Assembly: GCA_947464185.1 (NCBI GenBank)
Contig: CANHVY010000041.1
Span: 1-33,780 of the forward strand
Reading direction: 5' to 3'
Length of the DNA: 33,780 nucleotides
Source: Burkholderiales bacterium
GTDB taxonomy: Bacteria; Pseudomonadota; Gammaproteobacteria; Burkholderiales; Burkholderiaceae_C
Shown one piece after another: positions 17,010 through 25,162 of this stretch. The stretch's first letter is position 1. Each line of letters opens with the position of its first letter. The notes beneath the pieces were generated by a model, which made no database searches, was not told where the DNA came from, and saw nothing but the letters and a program-made list of their open reading frames with translations. The position numbers were made by a program, and so were the translations under genes.

Positions 17010-17050
17010 GCTGGGCCAGGGGCTCGCGAAGTGCAGCCCCAAAATCCGAG

Positions 17051-19249
17051 CTATCGCAACGCCTCACCCTTGGGCTTCTCCGGGATGCGGGCCCTGGGCG
17101 TCAGGCGCTGCCACAGGAAGGCGAATTCCAGGGCCTGGAGGTCGGCGCGCTGGGCGTTGTCGGCGGCGCCGCCGTGCCCGCCTTCGATGTTCTCGTAATA
17201 GGTGGCGTCGTGGCCCTGCTCCAGCATGCGGGCGGCCATCTTGCGGGCGTGCCCGGGGTGCACGCGGTCGTCCCGGGTGCTGGTGGTGAAGAGCACGGGC
17301 GGCAGTTTCATGCCACGCCGGACGTTCTGGTAAGGGCTGTAGCGCGAGATCCAGGCCCATTGATCGGGCTGGTCGGGGTCGCCGTACTCGGCCCTCCAGC
17401 TCGCACCCGCCAGCAACTGGTGGTAGCGCCTCATGTCCAGCAAGGGCACTGAGCACACCACGGCGCCGAACAGCTCGGGGCGCTGCAGCATCACGGCGCC
17501 CACCAGCAGGCCGCCGTTGCTGCCGCCTTCCATGCCCAGGTGGGCGGGGCTGGTGATGCGCTGGCGGATCAGGTCCTCGGCCACGGCGGCGAAGTCGTCG
17601 TAGCTGCGCTGCTTGTTCTCCTGGGTGGCAGCCTGGTGCCAGGCCGGCCCGAACTCTCCGCCGCCGCGGATGTTGGCCACCACCAGCACGCCGCCGCGGG
17701 CGGTCCAGGCCTTGCCGAACACGCCCGAGTACCAGGGCTGCAGGCTCACCTCGAAGCCGCCATAGCCGTACAGCAGCGTCGGGTTGCGCCCATCGGCCTG
17801 CGCACCCTGGGGCCAGACCACGAAGTAGGGGATGCGGGTGCCGTCCTTGGAGGTGGCGAAGCGCTGCTCGGTGCGCATGCCGGTGGCGTCGAACTCGCTG
17901 GGCCGGGCCTTCAGGCGCTCGAAGCGGTCGGAGCCTGTTTGCGAGCCCGTGTATGCGAGCGACAAGGTGTCGGGGGTGAGGAAATCGGTGTAGCTCAGCA
18001 GCCAGGCTTCGCCCAGCCGATCGTCCTGCAGCAGCGGGTCGTGCAGGGCCTCGATGCCCACCGTTCCGGGGGAGGGCGTGGCCACCTCGCGGCGCTGCCA
18101 GGAGGCGTCAGCGCCGCGCCACACCTCTTCCACCCGCCCGGCCACGTTGTCCAGCACGCTCAGCAGCAGCCGGCTGCGCGTGATCTGGTAGCCCTGCAGC
18201 GAGCGCGTGGCGGTGGGGGTGAAGAGGGCGCTCAAGCTCGGCTTGCCCTCCAGCAGGCTGCTCGCGCTGCACACCAGCAGGGCCCCTGTAGGCCAGATGC
18301 GGCCGTCGACGGTCCAGGGGCTGCGCAGCGAGACCAGGGCCCATTCGCGCCAAAAGGCGAGTTCGGCGTCGTCGGGCTTGGGAATGCGTCGCAACTGTCC
18401 GTCCTGGAGCAGGAAGGTCTCGGTGCGGTAGAAGTCGATCGAGCGGCCGAACACTGTGCGCTCGAAGCCGGGCGTGCGGTCCACCGACGCCCAGGCAGCC
18501 ACGTCGCTCTTCTGGCCTTCGAAGACGGTCACGGCGTCCTGCCAGCGCTGGCCGCGTTGCCAGCGCTTGATCACGCGCGGGTAGCCGGAATCGGTCATCG
18601 AGCCCGGGCCGGAGTCGGTGCCGATGTAGGCGCTGTCGGCGTCGATCCAGTCAAAGCTGGACTTGGCCTCGGGCAGATCAAAGCCGCCTTCAGACGCCGG
18701 GATGAAGCGCTTGGCCACGGTGTCGAACTCGCGCTGCACCGCAGCGTCCGCCCCACCTTTGGAGAGCTTGAGCATGCAGCGCCGGTGCACCGGGCCGAAG
18801 CTGTTGGAGCCGCCCCAGACCCAGTTGACGCCCTCGGCCTGGCCCAGGGCGTCCACGTCCAGCACCGTCTCCCAGGCCGGCTGTGCCTTGCGGTACTCGG
18901 CCAGCGTGGTGCGCCGCCACAGCCCGCGCGGGTTCGCGGCGTCCTGCCAGAGGTTGTAGAAGGCTTCGCCACGCCGGCGCACGGCGGGGATGCGGTCGCG
19001 CGAGTCCAGCACCTCACGGATACGCTGGCGCAGGGGCAGGAAGTCGGGCCAGGCCTGCAGCCGCTCGCGGGCCTGGGCGTTGCGCTCGCGCACCCAGGCC
19101 AGGGCACGTTCGCCTTGCACGTCTTCCAGCCAGAGGTACCGGTCTTCTGAGGGCGGTGTCGAGGGGGTTATTTGTTGTGCGTGCAGGGTCTTCATGGGCG
19201 TCAAGGGCAGGGGGCAGGCGATGGCGCCCAGGAACTTTCGGCGGTTCAT
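17051..19249 (-). CDS. Prolyl oligopeptidase family S9A peptidase, probably Tat-exported
   Basis: Serine peptidase of the prolyl oligopeptidase family (S9A), 732 residues. The N-terminus MNRRKFLGAIACPLPLTP has a twin-arginine motif and a short hydrophobic stretch, so export by Tat is likely. A seven-bladed propeller domain follows. The C-terminal alpha/beta hydrolase domain carries the nucleophile in GGSNGGLLVG (S577), the acid in TRDDRVHPGHA (about D661) and the His in EGGHGG (H692). GYGGFEVS and RGGGEFGPAWH are typical of the family. It cleaves after proline in short peptides. ATG 19249 has AAGGA five bases upstream; the gene follows yaeQ by 16 bp, suggesting one transcript. Confidence 0.93.
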   Translation of the reverse strand: MNRRKFLGAIACPLPLTPMKTLHAQQITPSTPPSEDRYLWLEDVQGERALAWVRERNAQARERLQAWPDFLPLRQRIREVLDSRDRIPAVRRRGEAFYNLWQDAANPRGLWRRTTLAEYRKAQPAWETVLDVDALGQAEGVNWVWGGSNSFGPVHRRCMLKLSKGGADAAVQREFDTVAKRFIPASEGGFDLPEAKSSFDWIDADSAYIGTDSGPGSMTDSGYPRVIKRWQRGQRWQDAVTVFEGQKSDVAAWASVDRTPGFERTVFGRSIDFYRTETFLLQDGQLRRIPKPDDAELAFWREWALVSLRSPWTVDGRIWPTGALLVCSASSLLEGKPSLSALFTPTATRSLQGYQITRSRLLLSVLDNVAGRVEEVWRGADASWQRREVATPSPGTVGIEALHDPLLQDDRLGEAWLLSYTDFLTPDTLSLAYTGSQTGSDRFERLKARPSEFDATGMRTEQRFATSKDGTRIPYFVVWPQGAQADGRNPTLLYGYGGFEVSLQPWYSGVFGKAWTARGGVLVVANIRGGGEFGPAWHQAATQENKQRSYDDFAAVAEDLIRQRITSPAHLGMEGGSNGGLLVGAVMLQRPELFGAVVCSVPLLDMRRYHQLLAGASWRAEYGDPDQPDQWAWISRYSPYQNVRRGMKLPPVLFTTSTRDDRVHPGHARKMAARMLEQGHDATYYENIEGGHGGAADNAQRADLQALEFAFLWQRLTPRARIPEKPKGEALR

Positions 19250-19265
19250 CGGGTCCTTGGCTTCC

Positions 19266-19826
19266 TCAGCGCGTGGCCGTCTTCAGCGCTTGTGGCGAGA
19301 GTTCCACCGATTGCTGACCGTCGCTGACCCAGACACCGCCGTCCTGCACCGTCACCTGCCATTGCATGGAGCGCTGGGCCATCGCGGCCAGGGCCTGGGC
19401 TTGGTCCGCCGGGATCTGCCACACCGTCAGGTTGGACAGGCGGGTGAGCTTGTTCTCGATGCCGGCCCACCAGACGGGCACGGCCGGCCCGTAGGTGTAG
19501 AGGGTCACGCTTTCGGCGCGGCCACAGGCCTTGGCCAGCCGCCGTTCGTCGGGCTGCCCCAACTCGATCCACTGCACCAGCTGACCGGTGAGGTCGTGTT
19601 GCCAGAGGTCAGGCTCGTCGGCGTCCGACAGGCCCTTGGCAAACTGCAGCGCGCCGTGGTTCGTGTCGTGCGGCACGCGCAGCGCGAAGGCCAGCAGGCG
19701 CACCAGCAGCCGCTCTTCGGTCTCTGAAGGGTGCAGCGCCAGCGTCAGCGCGTGATCAGCGTACAGCGCGCGGTCCATGTCCGCGATCTGCAGCTGGGCC
19801 TTGTAGATGGTGGCTTTGAGGGCCAA
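19266..19826 (-). CDS. yaeQ: YaeQ family protein
   Basis: YaeQ-family protein (PD-(D/E)XK nuclease-like fold), 186 residues, the normal size. It reads MALKATIYKAQLQIADMDR, then HPSETEERLLVRLLAFAL, LSDADEPDLWQHDLTG, WIELGQPDERRLAKACGRA, and VWQIPADQAQAL; all are family-conserved blocks. The start is TTG 19826 with a strong AGGAG six bases upstream; the frame stays open for some 1,900 bp further upstream through the antisense of prlC, which is not coding. Proposed roles in transcription anti-termination or nuclease activity are weakly supported in the literature. It is divergent from prlC and 16 bp upstream of the S9A peptidase. Confidence 0.92.
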   Translation of the reverse strand: MALKATIYKAQLQIADMDRALYADHALTLALHPSETEERLLVRLLAFALRVPHDTNHGALQFAKGLSDADEPDLWQHDLTGQLVQWIELGQPDERRLAKACGRAESVTLYTYGPAVPVWWAGIENKLTRLSNLTVWQIPADQAQALAAMAQRSMQWQVTVQDGGVWVSDGQQSVELSPQALKTATR

Positions 19827-19832
19827 GAGGAG

Positions 19833-19837
19833 CTCCT
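19833..19837 (-). promoter_or_regulatory. Shine-Dalgarno AGGAG for yaeQ
   Basis: AGGAG on the minus strand, six bases from TTG 19826-19824. It decides the start within a very long open frame. Confidence 0.65.
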
Positions 19838-19872
19838 GGTGATGGCGGTGGCCTGGCCCGTCCATGGGCGTT

Positions 19873-19890
19873 GGGCAAGGGCAAGGGCAA
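19873..19890 (+). repeat. Short tandem repeat, three copies of GGGCAA
   Basis: Three perfect hexamers in the 138-bp divergent region between yaeQ and prlC. It could vary by slippage, but nothing ties it to regulation. Confidence 0.6.
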
Positions 19891-19964
19891 GGCGCGCCCT
19901 GGCAGGGGCGGATTGTGATGCCATGCATCCCCGCACATGCGAGAGCCGATGGCATCATCCGTCC

Positions 19965-22094
19965 ATGATCGAAGCCCCCCCAACCCTCGCCCGGAATCCG
20001 CTCCTCCAAGACTGGAGCACCCCCCACGGCCTGCCGCCGTTCAGCGTGTTCCAGCCGGCCCACTTTGCGCCGGCGTTCGTGGCCGCGATGAAGGCGCACC
20101 GGGACGAACTGGATGCCATCGCCCATCAACCCGCGCCGCCGAGTTTCGACAACACCGTGGCGGCGTTTGACCGCGCCGGGCGGCTGCTGAGCCGCATCGA
20201 GTCGGTGTTTCGCAACCTCACCGCGTCGGAAACCTCGCCCGCGCTGCAGGCCGTGCAGCGCGAGATGGCCGGCCCGCTGGCCGCGCACGCCAACAGCGTC
20301 TACATGAATGCCACGCTGTTCGCCCGCATCGACACCCTGCATGAGGCACGCAGCACGCTGGACTTGACGCCGGAGCAACTGCGCCTGCTGGAGCGCGTCC
20401 ACTTCGACTTCGTCAGCTCGGGCGCGCGGCTGCAAGGCGCCGCCCAGGTCCGCTACGCGGCTGTGATGGAAGAGCTGGCACGCCTGACCACGGTGTTCGG
20501 CCAGAACGTGCTGCACGACGAGGCCTCGTACCAGCTGGTGCTGCGCACCGAGGACGATTTGGCAGGCCTGCCGGGCTTTGTGCGTGACGCCGCGCGCCAG
20601 GCGGCCGTGGACCGGGGCCTGCAGGACGATGCGCAGGCCTATGTCATCACGCTCAGCCGCTCGCTGATCGTGCCCTTTCTCACCTTCTCCGCGCGGCGTG
20701 ATCTGCGCGAGCAGGCCTGGCGCGCCTGGACGAGCCGCGGCGAGCACCCGGGCGAGCACGACAACCGCGAGGTGGCGCGCGCCATCCTGAAGCTGCGCGG
20801 CGAGCAGGCGCGGCTGCACGGTTACGCCAGCTACGCCGACTACGCCCTGGTGGACCGCATGGCGGGCACCCAGCAGGCGGTCAAGCAGTTGCTGGACGAG
20901 GTATGGCCCCGCGCGCTGGCCGCGGTGGAGCGCGAGCGGCAGATGCTGCGCGCGGCCATGGTGGACGCCGGGCAGGGCGCGGACGCCGTGATCGAGCCCT
21001 GGGACTGGCGCGTCTGGTCCGAGAAGGTGCGCGTGGAGCGCTATGCGGTGGACGACGCCGAGGTCAAGCCCTACTTCCAGTTGGACCGCATGGTGCAGGC
21101 GGCCTTCGACTGCGCCGGGCGGCTCTTCGGCCTGCAGTTCACGCACCGGCCCGCCCTGCCCGTCTACCACCCGGATGTGAAGGCCTACGAGGTGCGCAAC
21201 GCGAGTGGTCAGGTGTGCGGCATCTTCCTGCAGGACAACTTCGCCCGGCCCACCAAGCGCAGCGGCGCGTGGATGAGCTCGCTGCGCTGGCAGAACCGCA
21301 ACGTGCCGCAGAGTGTGGCGCTGACGGTGCAGGATGGTGCGGCCGAGATCCCGGTCATCCTCAACAACAACAACTTCGCCAAGGGCGCGCCGGGGGCGCC
21401 CACGCTGCTGTCCATGGACGACGTGCGCACGCTGTTCCACGAGTTCGGCCACGGCCTGCACGGGCTGCTGAGCAACGTGACCTACGAGCGCCTGTCGGGG
21501 ACGCAGGTGTTGCGCGACTTCGTCGAGCTGCCCTCGCAACTTTTCGAGCACTGGACCAGCGAGTCTGCGGTGCTCAAGCAGCATGCCCGCCACTGGCAGA
21601 CCGACGAGCCCATCCCCGACGAACTGCTGGCGCGCATTCAGCGCGCGCGGCGCTTCAACCAGGGCTATGAGACCGTACGCTACATCGCCAGTGCGCTGGT
21701 GGACATGGCGGTGCACTCCTTGACCGACGATGAGCCGCCCGCTTACCTGTGCGCCTTTGAGGCCCAGGAGTTACAGCGTCTGGGCCTGCCGGATGGCGTG
21801 GGTCTGAACCACCGGTTGGTGCACTTCCAGCACCTGTTTTCCAGCTCGGGCTATGCGGCCGGCTACTACGTCTACCTGTGGGCCGAAGTGCTGGACGCCG
21901 ATGCCTTCGACGCCTTCGTCGAGGCGGGCGACCCCTTCGACCCGCAGGTGGCGCAGGCGTTGCAACGCTTCATCTACGGCAGCGGCGACAGCCTGGAGCC
22001 GCGCGAGGCGTTTGCCGCCTTCCGGGGACGTGCGGCGCGGGTGGAGCCCATGCTGCGGAAGAAAGGTTTGATCCCGGATGCCGAGACCGCTTGA
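19965..22094 (+). CDS. prlC: Oligopeptidase A (M3 family zinc metallopeptidase)
   Basis: Cytoplasmic thimet-type zinc peptidase (family M3A, oligopeptidase A) that degrades short peptides and cleaved signal peptides, 709 residues. It starts MIEAPPTLARNPLLQDW at ATG 19965; LPPFSVFQPAHFAPAF is the usual N-terminal block. The zinc site HEFGH is at residues 492-496 in LFHEFGHGLHGLLS, with the third ligand Glu downstream in FVELPSQLFEHW. C-terminal blocks GYAAGYYVYLWAEVLDADAF and RKKGLIPD fit the family. The Shine-Dalgarno is weak. It is divergent from yaeQ, and the biotin-carrier/carboxyltransferase gene starts 31 bp after its stop. Confidence 0.95.
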   Translation: MIEAPPTLARNPLLQDWSTPHGLPPFSVFQPAHFAPAFVAAMKAHRDELDAIAHQPAPPSFDNTVAAFDRAGRLLSRIESVFRNLTASETSPALQAVQREMAGPLAAHANSVYMNATLFARIDTLHEARSTLDLTPEQLRLLERVHFDFVSSGARLQGAAQVRYAAVMEELARLTTVFGQNVLHDEASYQLVLRTEDDLAGLPGFVRDAARQAAVDRGLQDDAQAYVITLSRSLIVPFLTFSARRDLREQAWRAWTSRGEHPGEHDNREVARAILKLRGEQARLHGYASYADYALVDRMAGTQQAVKQLLDEVWPRALAAVERERQMLRAAMVDAGQGADAVIEPWDWRVWSEKVRVERYAVDDAEVKPYFQLDRMVQAAFDCAGRLFGLQFTHRPALPVYHPDVKAYEVRNASGQVCGIFLQDNFARPTKRSGAWMSSLRWQNRNVPQSVALTVQDGAAEIPVILNNNNFAKGAPGAPTLLSMDDVRTLFHEFGHGLHGLLSNVTYERLSGTQVLRDFVELPSQLFEHWTSESAVLKQHARHWQTDEPIPDELLARIQRARRFNQGYETVRYIASALVDMAVHSLTDDEPPAYLCAFEAQELQRLGLPDGVGLNHRLVHFQHLFSSSGYAAGYYVYLWAEVLDADAFDAFVEAGDPFDPQVAQALQRFIYGSGDSLEPREAFAAFRGRAARVEPMLRKKGLIPDAETA

Positions 22095-22112
22095 GGGCCG
22101 GCTGCAGGGGCC

Positions 22113-22117
22113 AGGAG
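22113..22117 (+). promoter_or_regulatory. Shine-Dalgarno AGGAG for the carboxyltransferase fusion
   Basis: AGGAG lies eight bases before ATG 22126 and favours this start over an in-frame start at 22078 that overlaps prlC. Confidence 0.6.
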
Positions 22118-22125
22118 ATCCGCTC

Positions 22126-24078
22126 ATGAACGGAACGGGGCCGCGCCCGTTTGCGAGAGGCGACTTGCAGGACCTGCGTGCCCCCGTGCGGGGCACCGTC
22201 GTGACCGTGGAAGCGCTGCCGGGGCAGGCCTGCCGTGCTGAGCAGGTGCTGCTGGTGCTGGAGTCCATGAAGATGGAAGTGCCCCTGGCTTGCCCCTGTG
22301 ACGCCGAGATCCTGCACGTGCTGTGCAGCGTGGGCGAGGTGGTGGAAGAAGGCGCGGTGCTGGTGCAGTGGCGCGTGGCGGCGGTGGCTTCCGTGCCGGG
22401 CATGGCGGGTGGCGAGTCCGCCAGCACTGCGCGGGCGCCCGACCTGGTGGAGCCCCTGCTCGCTGACCTGGCCCATCTGCAGGAGCGCCGTGCTTCGCTG
22501 CAGGATGCCGCCCGGCCGGAGGCCATCTCGCGGCGCCACGCCGGCGGCTTGCGCAGTGCGCGCGAGAACGTGGCCGACCTGCTGGACGCCGGCAGCTTCA
22601 GCGAGTTCGGTGCCTTCGCGGTGGCGGCGCAGCGCAGCCGCCGCACGGAAGAGGATCTGCAGCGCAACACCCCAGCCGACGGCCTGATCACCGGCACGGG
22701 CACGGTCCAAGGCCGGCCTTGTGCCGTGATGGCCTACGACTACACCGTGCTCGCCGGTACCCAGGGCGTGTGGAACCACGCCAAGAGTGACCGCCTGCTG
22801 GAAGTGGCGCGGCGCTCGCGTCTGCCCTTGGTGCTGTTCGCCGAGGGTGGCGGCGGAAGGCCGGGCGATGTGGACTGGCCGGGCGTGGCAGGCCTGGACT
22901 GCACCACCTTCGCCTCGCTGGCTGCGTTGTCGGGCCAGGTGCCGCTGGTGGGCATTGCGGCCGGCCGGTGCTTTGCCGGGAATGCCGCGCTGCTGGGCTG
23001 CTGTGACCTGATCATCGCGGTGGAGGGCGCCAGCATCGGCCTGGGGGGCCCGGCCATGATCGAAGGCGGCGGCCTCGGGCGCGTGGAGCCTGACGACGTG
23101 GGCCCGGTGGACGTGCACTGGGCCAATGGTGTGGTGGATGTACGCGTGCCTCATGAGGCCGCCGCGGTGGCGGTGGCGAAGCGGTGGTTGGGACTGGTGG
23201 CGGATGCCGCAGTGACGTACGCGAAGGCCGTGTCGGTCAACTCGTCACCGGGCAGGGTCGAGGGCAGTGCCGAGGGCCCTGGCTCAGCCCTTGACTCACG
23301 AGATGGCCTAGACGGCGTCAAGGCTACCTCTTCTGGTTTGCAGCGGGCACTGCGGCCCGGTGGCGACCCCGCGACCTTGCGCCGGGCCTTGCCGGCACAA
23401 CGCAACACAGCCTTCGACCCGAGGCCCATCTTGCAGACGGTGTGCGACGAGGGCTCACTGCTGGAGTTGCGCCAAGGCTTCGGCCCGGGCGTTGTGACGG
23501 CGGTGGCTCGCCTGGGCGGGCGCCCCGTGGCCCTGGCGGCCAGCGATTGCCGCCACCTGGGCGGCGCGCTGGACGGTCCGGCCTGCGACAAGCTGGTGCG
23601 CTTTCTGCGGCTGGCCGATGCTCAGGGCTGGCCCGTGATCACCTTCGTCGACACGCCGGGGTTCATGGTGGGGCCGGACAGCGAGCGCACGGGCCTGGTG
23701 CGCCGCGCGGGCGATCTCTTCATCGCGGCAGCCCGGCTGCGCGTGCCCTTGTTCAGCGTGATGCTGCGGCGCGGCTTCGGTCTGGGTGCCATGGCCCTGG
23801 CGGGCGGGCATCTTCACAGGCCGCACGCCACCTGTGCCTGGCCGGCGGCGGAGTTCGGGCCCATGGGGCTGGAAGGGGCGGTGCGCCTGGGCTTTCGCAA
23901 GGAAATGCAGGCGCAGCCGGAAGGGCCGCAGCGTGAGGCCCTGTTCCAGCGGTTGCTGAGCGAGGCCGTGCAGCGCGGGCAAGCGCTGAACATGGCCAGC
24001 CACCTGGAGATCGACGACGTGATCGACCCCGCCGAGACGCGGGACTGGTTGCTGCGTCAGTTGGCGGTGGCGGGATGA
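22126..24078 (+). CDS. Biotin carrier domain fused to acyl-CoA carboxyltransferase
   Basis: 650 residues joining two parts of a biotin-dependent acyl-CoA carboxylase. Residues 17-90 are a biotinyl (BCCP) domain with LESMKMEVPL, the biotinylated lysine being K49. Residues about 140-640 are a crotonase-fold carboxyltransferase with both halves: GLITGTGTVQGRPCAVMAYDY in the first, TFVDTPGFMVGPDSERTGLV and AEFGPMGLEGAVRLG in the second. Carboxyltransferase subunits of propionyl-, methylcrotonyl- or geranyl-CoA carboxylases normally lack a carrier, which is usually fused to biotin carboxylase. No biotin carboxylase gene is in the window, so the partner must be encoded elsewhere. A low-complexity linker (residues about 375-430, Ser/Gly/Asp-rich) separates the halves. 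Substrate is unknown. Convergent with the RlmN-like gene, 4 bp apart. Confidence 0.87.
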   Translation: MNGTGPRPFARGDLQDLRAPVRGTVVTVEALPGQACRAEQVLLVLESMKMEVPLACPCDAEILHVLCSVGEVVEEGAVLVQWRVAAVASVPGMAGGESASTARAPDLVEPLLADLAHLQERRASLQDAARPEAISRRHAGGLRSARENVADLLDAGSFSEFGAFAVAAQRSRRTEEDLQRNTPADGLITGTGTVQGRPCAVMAYDYTVLAGTQGVWNHAKSDRLLEVARRSRLPLVLFAEGGGGRPGDVDWPGVAGLDCTTFASLAALSGQVPLVGIAAGRCFAGNAALLGCCDLIIAVEGASIGLGGPAMIEGGGLGRVEPDDVGPVDVHWANGVVDVRVPHEAAAVAVAKRWLGLVADAAVTYAKAVSVNSSPGRVEGSAEGPGSALDSRDGLDGVKATSSGLQRALRPGGDPATLRRALPAQRNTAFDPRPILQTVCDEGSLLELRQGFGPGVVTAVARLGGRPVALAASDCRHLGGALDGPACDKLVRFLRLADAQGWPVITFVDTPGFMVGPDSERTGLVRRAGDLFIAAARLRVPLFSVMLRRGFGLGAMALAGGHLHRPHATCAWPAAEFGPMGLEGAVRLGFRKEMQAQPEGPQREALFQRLLSEAVQRGQALNMASHLEIDDVIDPAETRDWLLRQLAVAG

Positions 24079-24082
24079 GGCT

Positions 24083-25141
24083 TCACGCGCCTTCCGGGAC
24101 AGGCGCCGGCGGCCTTGCGCGTACCAGGCGCACCGGCTTCACCGATTCACGCGCCCGCAACTGGCCGCAGCCGCCCTCCACATCCTGCCCGGCGGAGTGG
24201 CGCAGCCGTGTCAGCACGCCCTGGCGGTTCAGTGCCCGGGCCATCTCGGCCGCGCGCTCGATGGCCGGACGCTCATAGGGCAGGCCGTCCACCGCGTTGT
24301 ACAGGATGAGGTTCATCATCATCCGCCGGCCCTTGAGCAGCGCCACGATGCCGGCCACCTCGTCGTCGCCGTCGTTCACGCCGGCCAGCAGCGTCCACTG
24401 CACCTGCACGGGGTAGCCGCTGGCCTGGGCGTAATCGTCCGCGGCCTGCACCAGCGCTGCAGGTGCGATGCGCGGCGCGCGCGGCAGCAGGTGCTCACGC
24501 AACGCCCCCTTGGTGCTGTGCAGCGACAGCGCCAGTGCAGGCTTGACCCGGCCCTGCGGCAGCGCGGCGAAGGCGCGCTCGTCACCCACGGTGGAGAACA
24601 CCAGGTTCTTGTGGCCGATGCCGCCTGCCGTGCCCAGCAACTCGATGGCCTGCAGCACCGCTTCCAGGTTGTGCGAGGGCTCGCCCATGCCCATGAACAC
24701 CACCTTGTTCACCGCCCGCAGCGAGCGCGCCAGCGCCACCTGTGCCACGATCTCCGCGCTGCCCACCTGCCGGAGCAAACCTTCCGTACCGGTCATGCAA
24801 AAGCGGCAGCCCACGGCGCAGCCCACTTGGGTGGAGACGCACAGCCCGCCGCGCGGCAGCAGCACGGTTTCCACCGTCTGTCCGTCATGCAGCGCCACCA
24901 GCAGCCGCTCGGAGCCGTCGGCGGCGGGGTGGCGGGATTTGAGCCGCGCCAGGTCAGCCAGGCTCTGCGCCATGTCGGGCCAGGCTTCTTGAAGCGCCTT
25001 GGGGAGGAACGCATCCATCCGCCGGCGGGGCCGCTCCGCCGGCAGTGCCTGCGCCCAGCTGCGCAGCAGGTGAGCCTCGTGCTTCGGCCCCGCGCCCAGT
25101 GCGCACAGTCGGGCGCGCAGGGCGCTGAGGTCGGTAAGCAT
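24083..25141 (-). CDS. RlmN-like radical SAM RNA methyltransferase
   Basis: Radical SAM methyltransferase of the RlmN/Cfr family, 352 residues. The iron-sulfur motif is GCAVGCRFCMTG (C108, C112, C115). VFMGMGEPSHN, VFSTVG, LALSLHST, WTLLAGVNDGDDE and NLILYNAVDGLPYERP are family blocks. The C-terminal methyl-accepting cysteine is present in DVEGGCGQL (C325). RlmN methylates C2 of A2503 in 23S rRNA and A37 of some tRNAs. The sequence is more divergent than housekeeping RlmN (LLPRAP where LVPIN is usual), so this may be a second paralogue. Start at ATG 25141 (MLTDLSALRARL) is chosen; an in-frame GTG at 25159 is an alternative. It lies about 21 bp after the M50/HlyD gene on the same strand and may share its transcript. 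Confidence 0.85.
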   Translation of the reverse strand: MLTDLSALRARLCALGAGPKHEAHLLRSWAQALPAERPRRRMDAFLPKALQEAWPDMAQSLADLARLKSRHPAADGSERLLVALHDGQTVETVLLPRGGLCVSTQVGCAVGCRFCMTGTEGLLRQVGSAEIVAQVALARSLRAVNKVVFMGMGEPSHNLEAVLQAIELLGTAGGIGHKNLVFSTVGDERAFAALPQGRVKPALALSLHSTKGALREHLLPRAPRIAPAALVQAADDYAQASGYPVQVQWTLLAGVNDGDDEVAGIVALLKGRRMMMNLILYNAVDGLPYERPAIERAAEMARALNRQGVLTRLRHSAGQDVEGGCGQLRARESVKPVRLVRARPPAPVPEGA

Positions 25142-25162
25142 GGTGAGATGCCCCGGCACGAC

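Noticed and set aside
19827..21716. A very long minus-strand open frame upstream of yaeQ, antisense to prlC
   Set aside because: Its translation is His/Gln/Arg/Ala-rich with no domain, as expected for the antisense of a GC-rich gene; prlC on the plus strand carries full family motifs. Only the yaeQ part is real.
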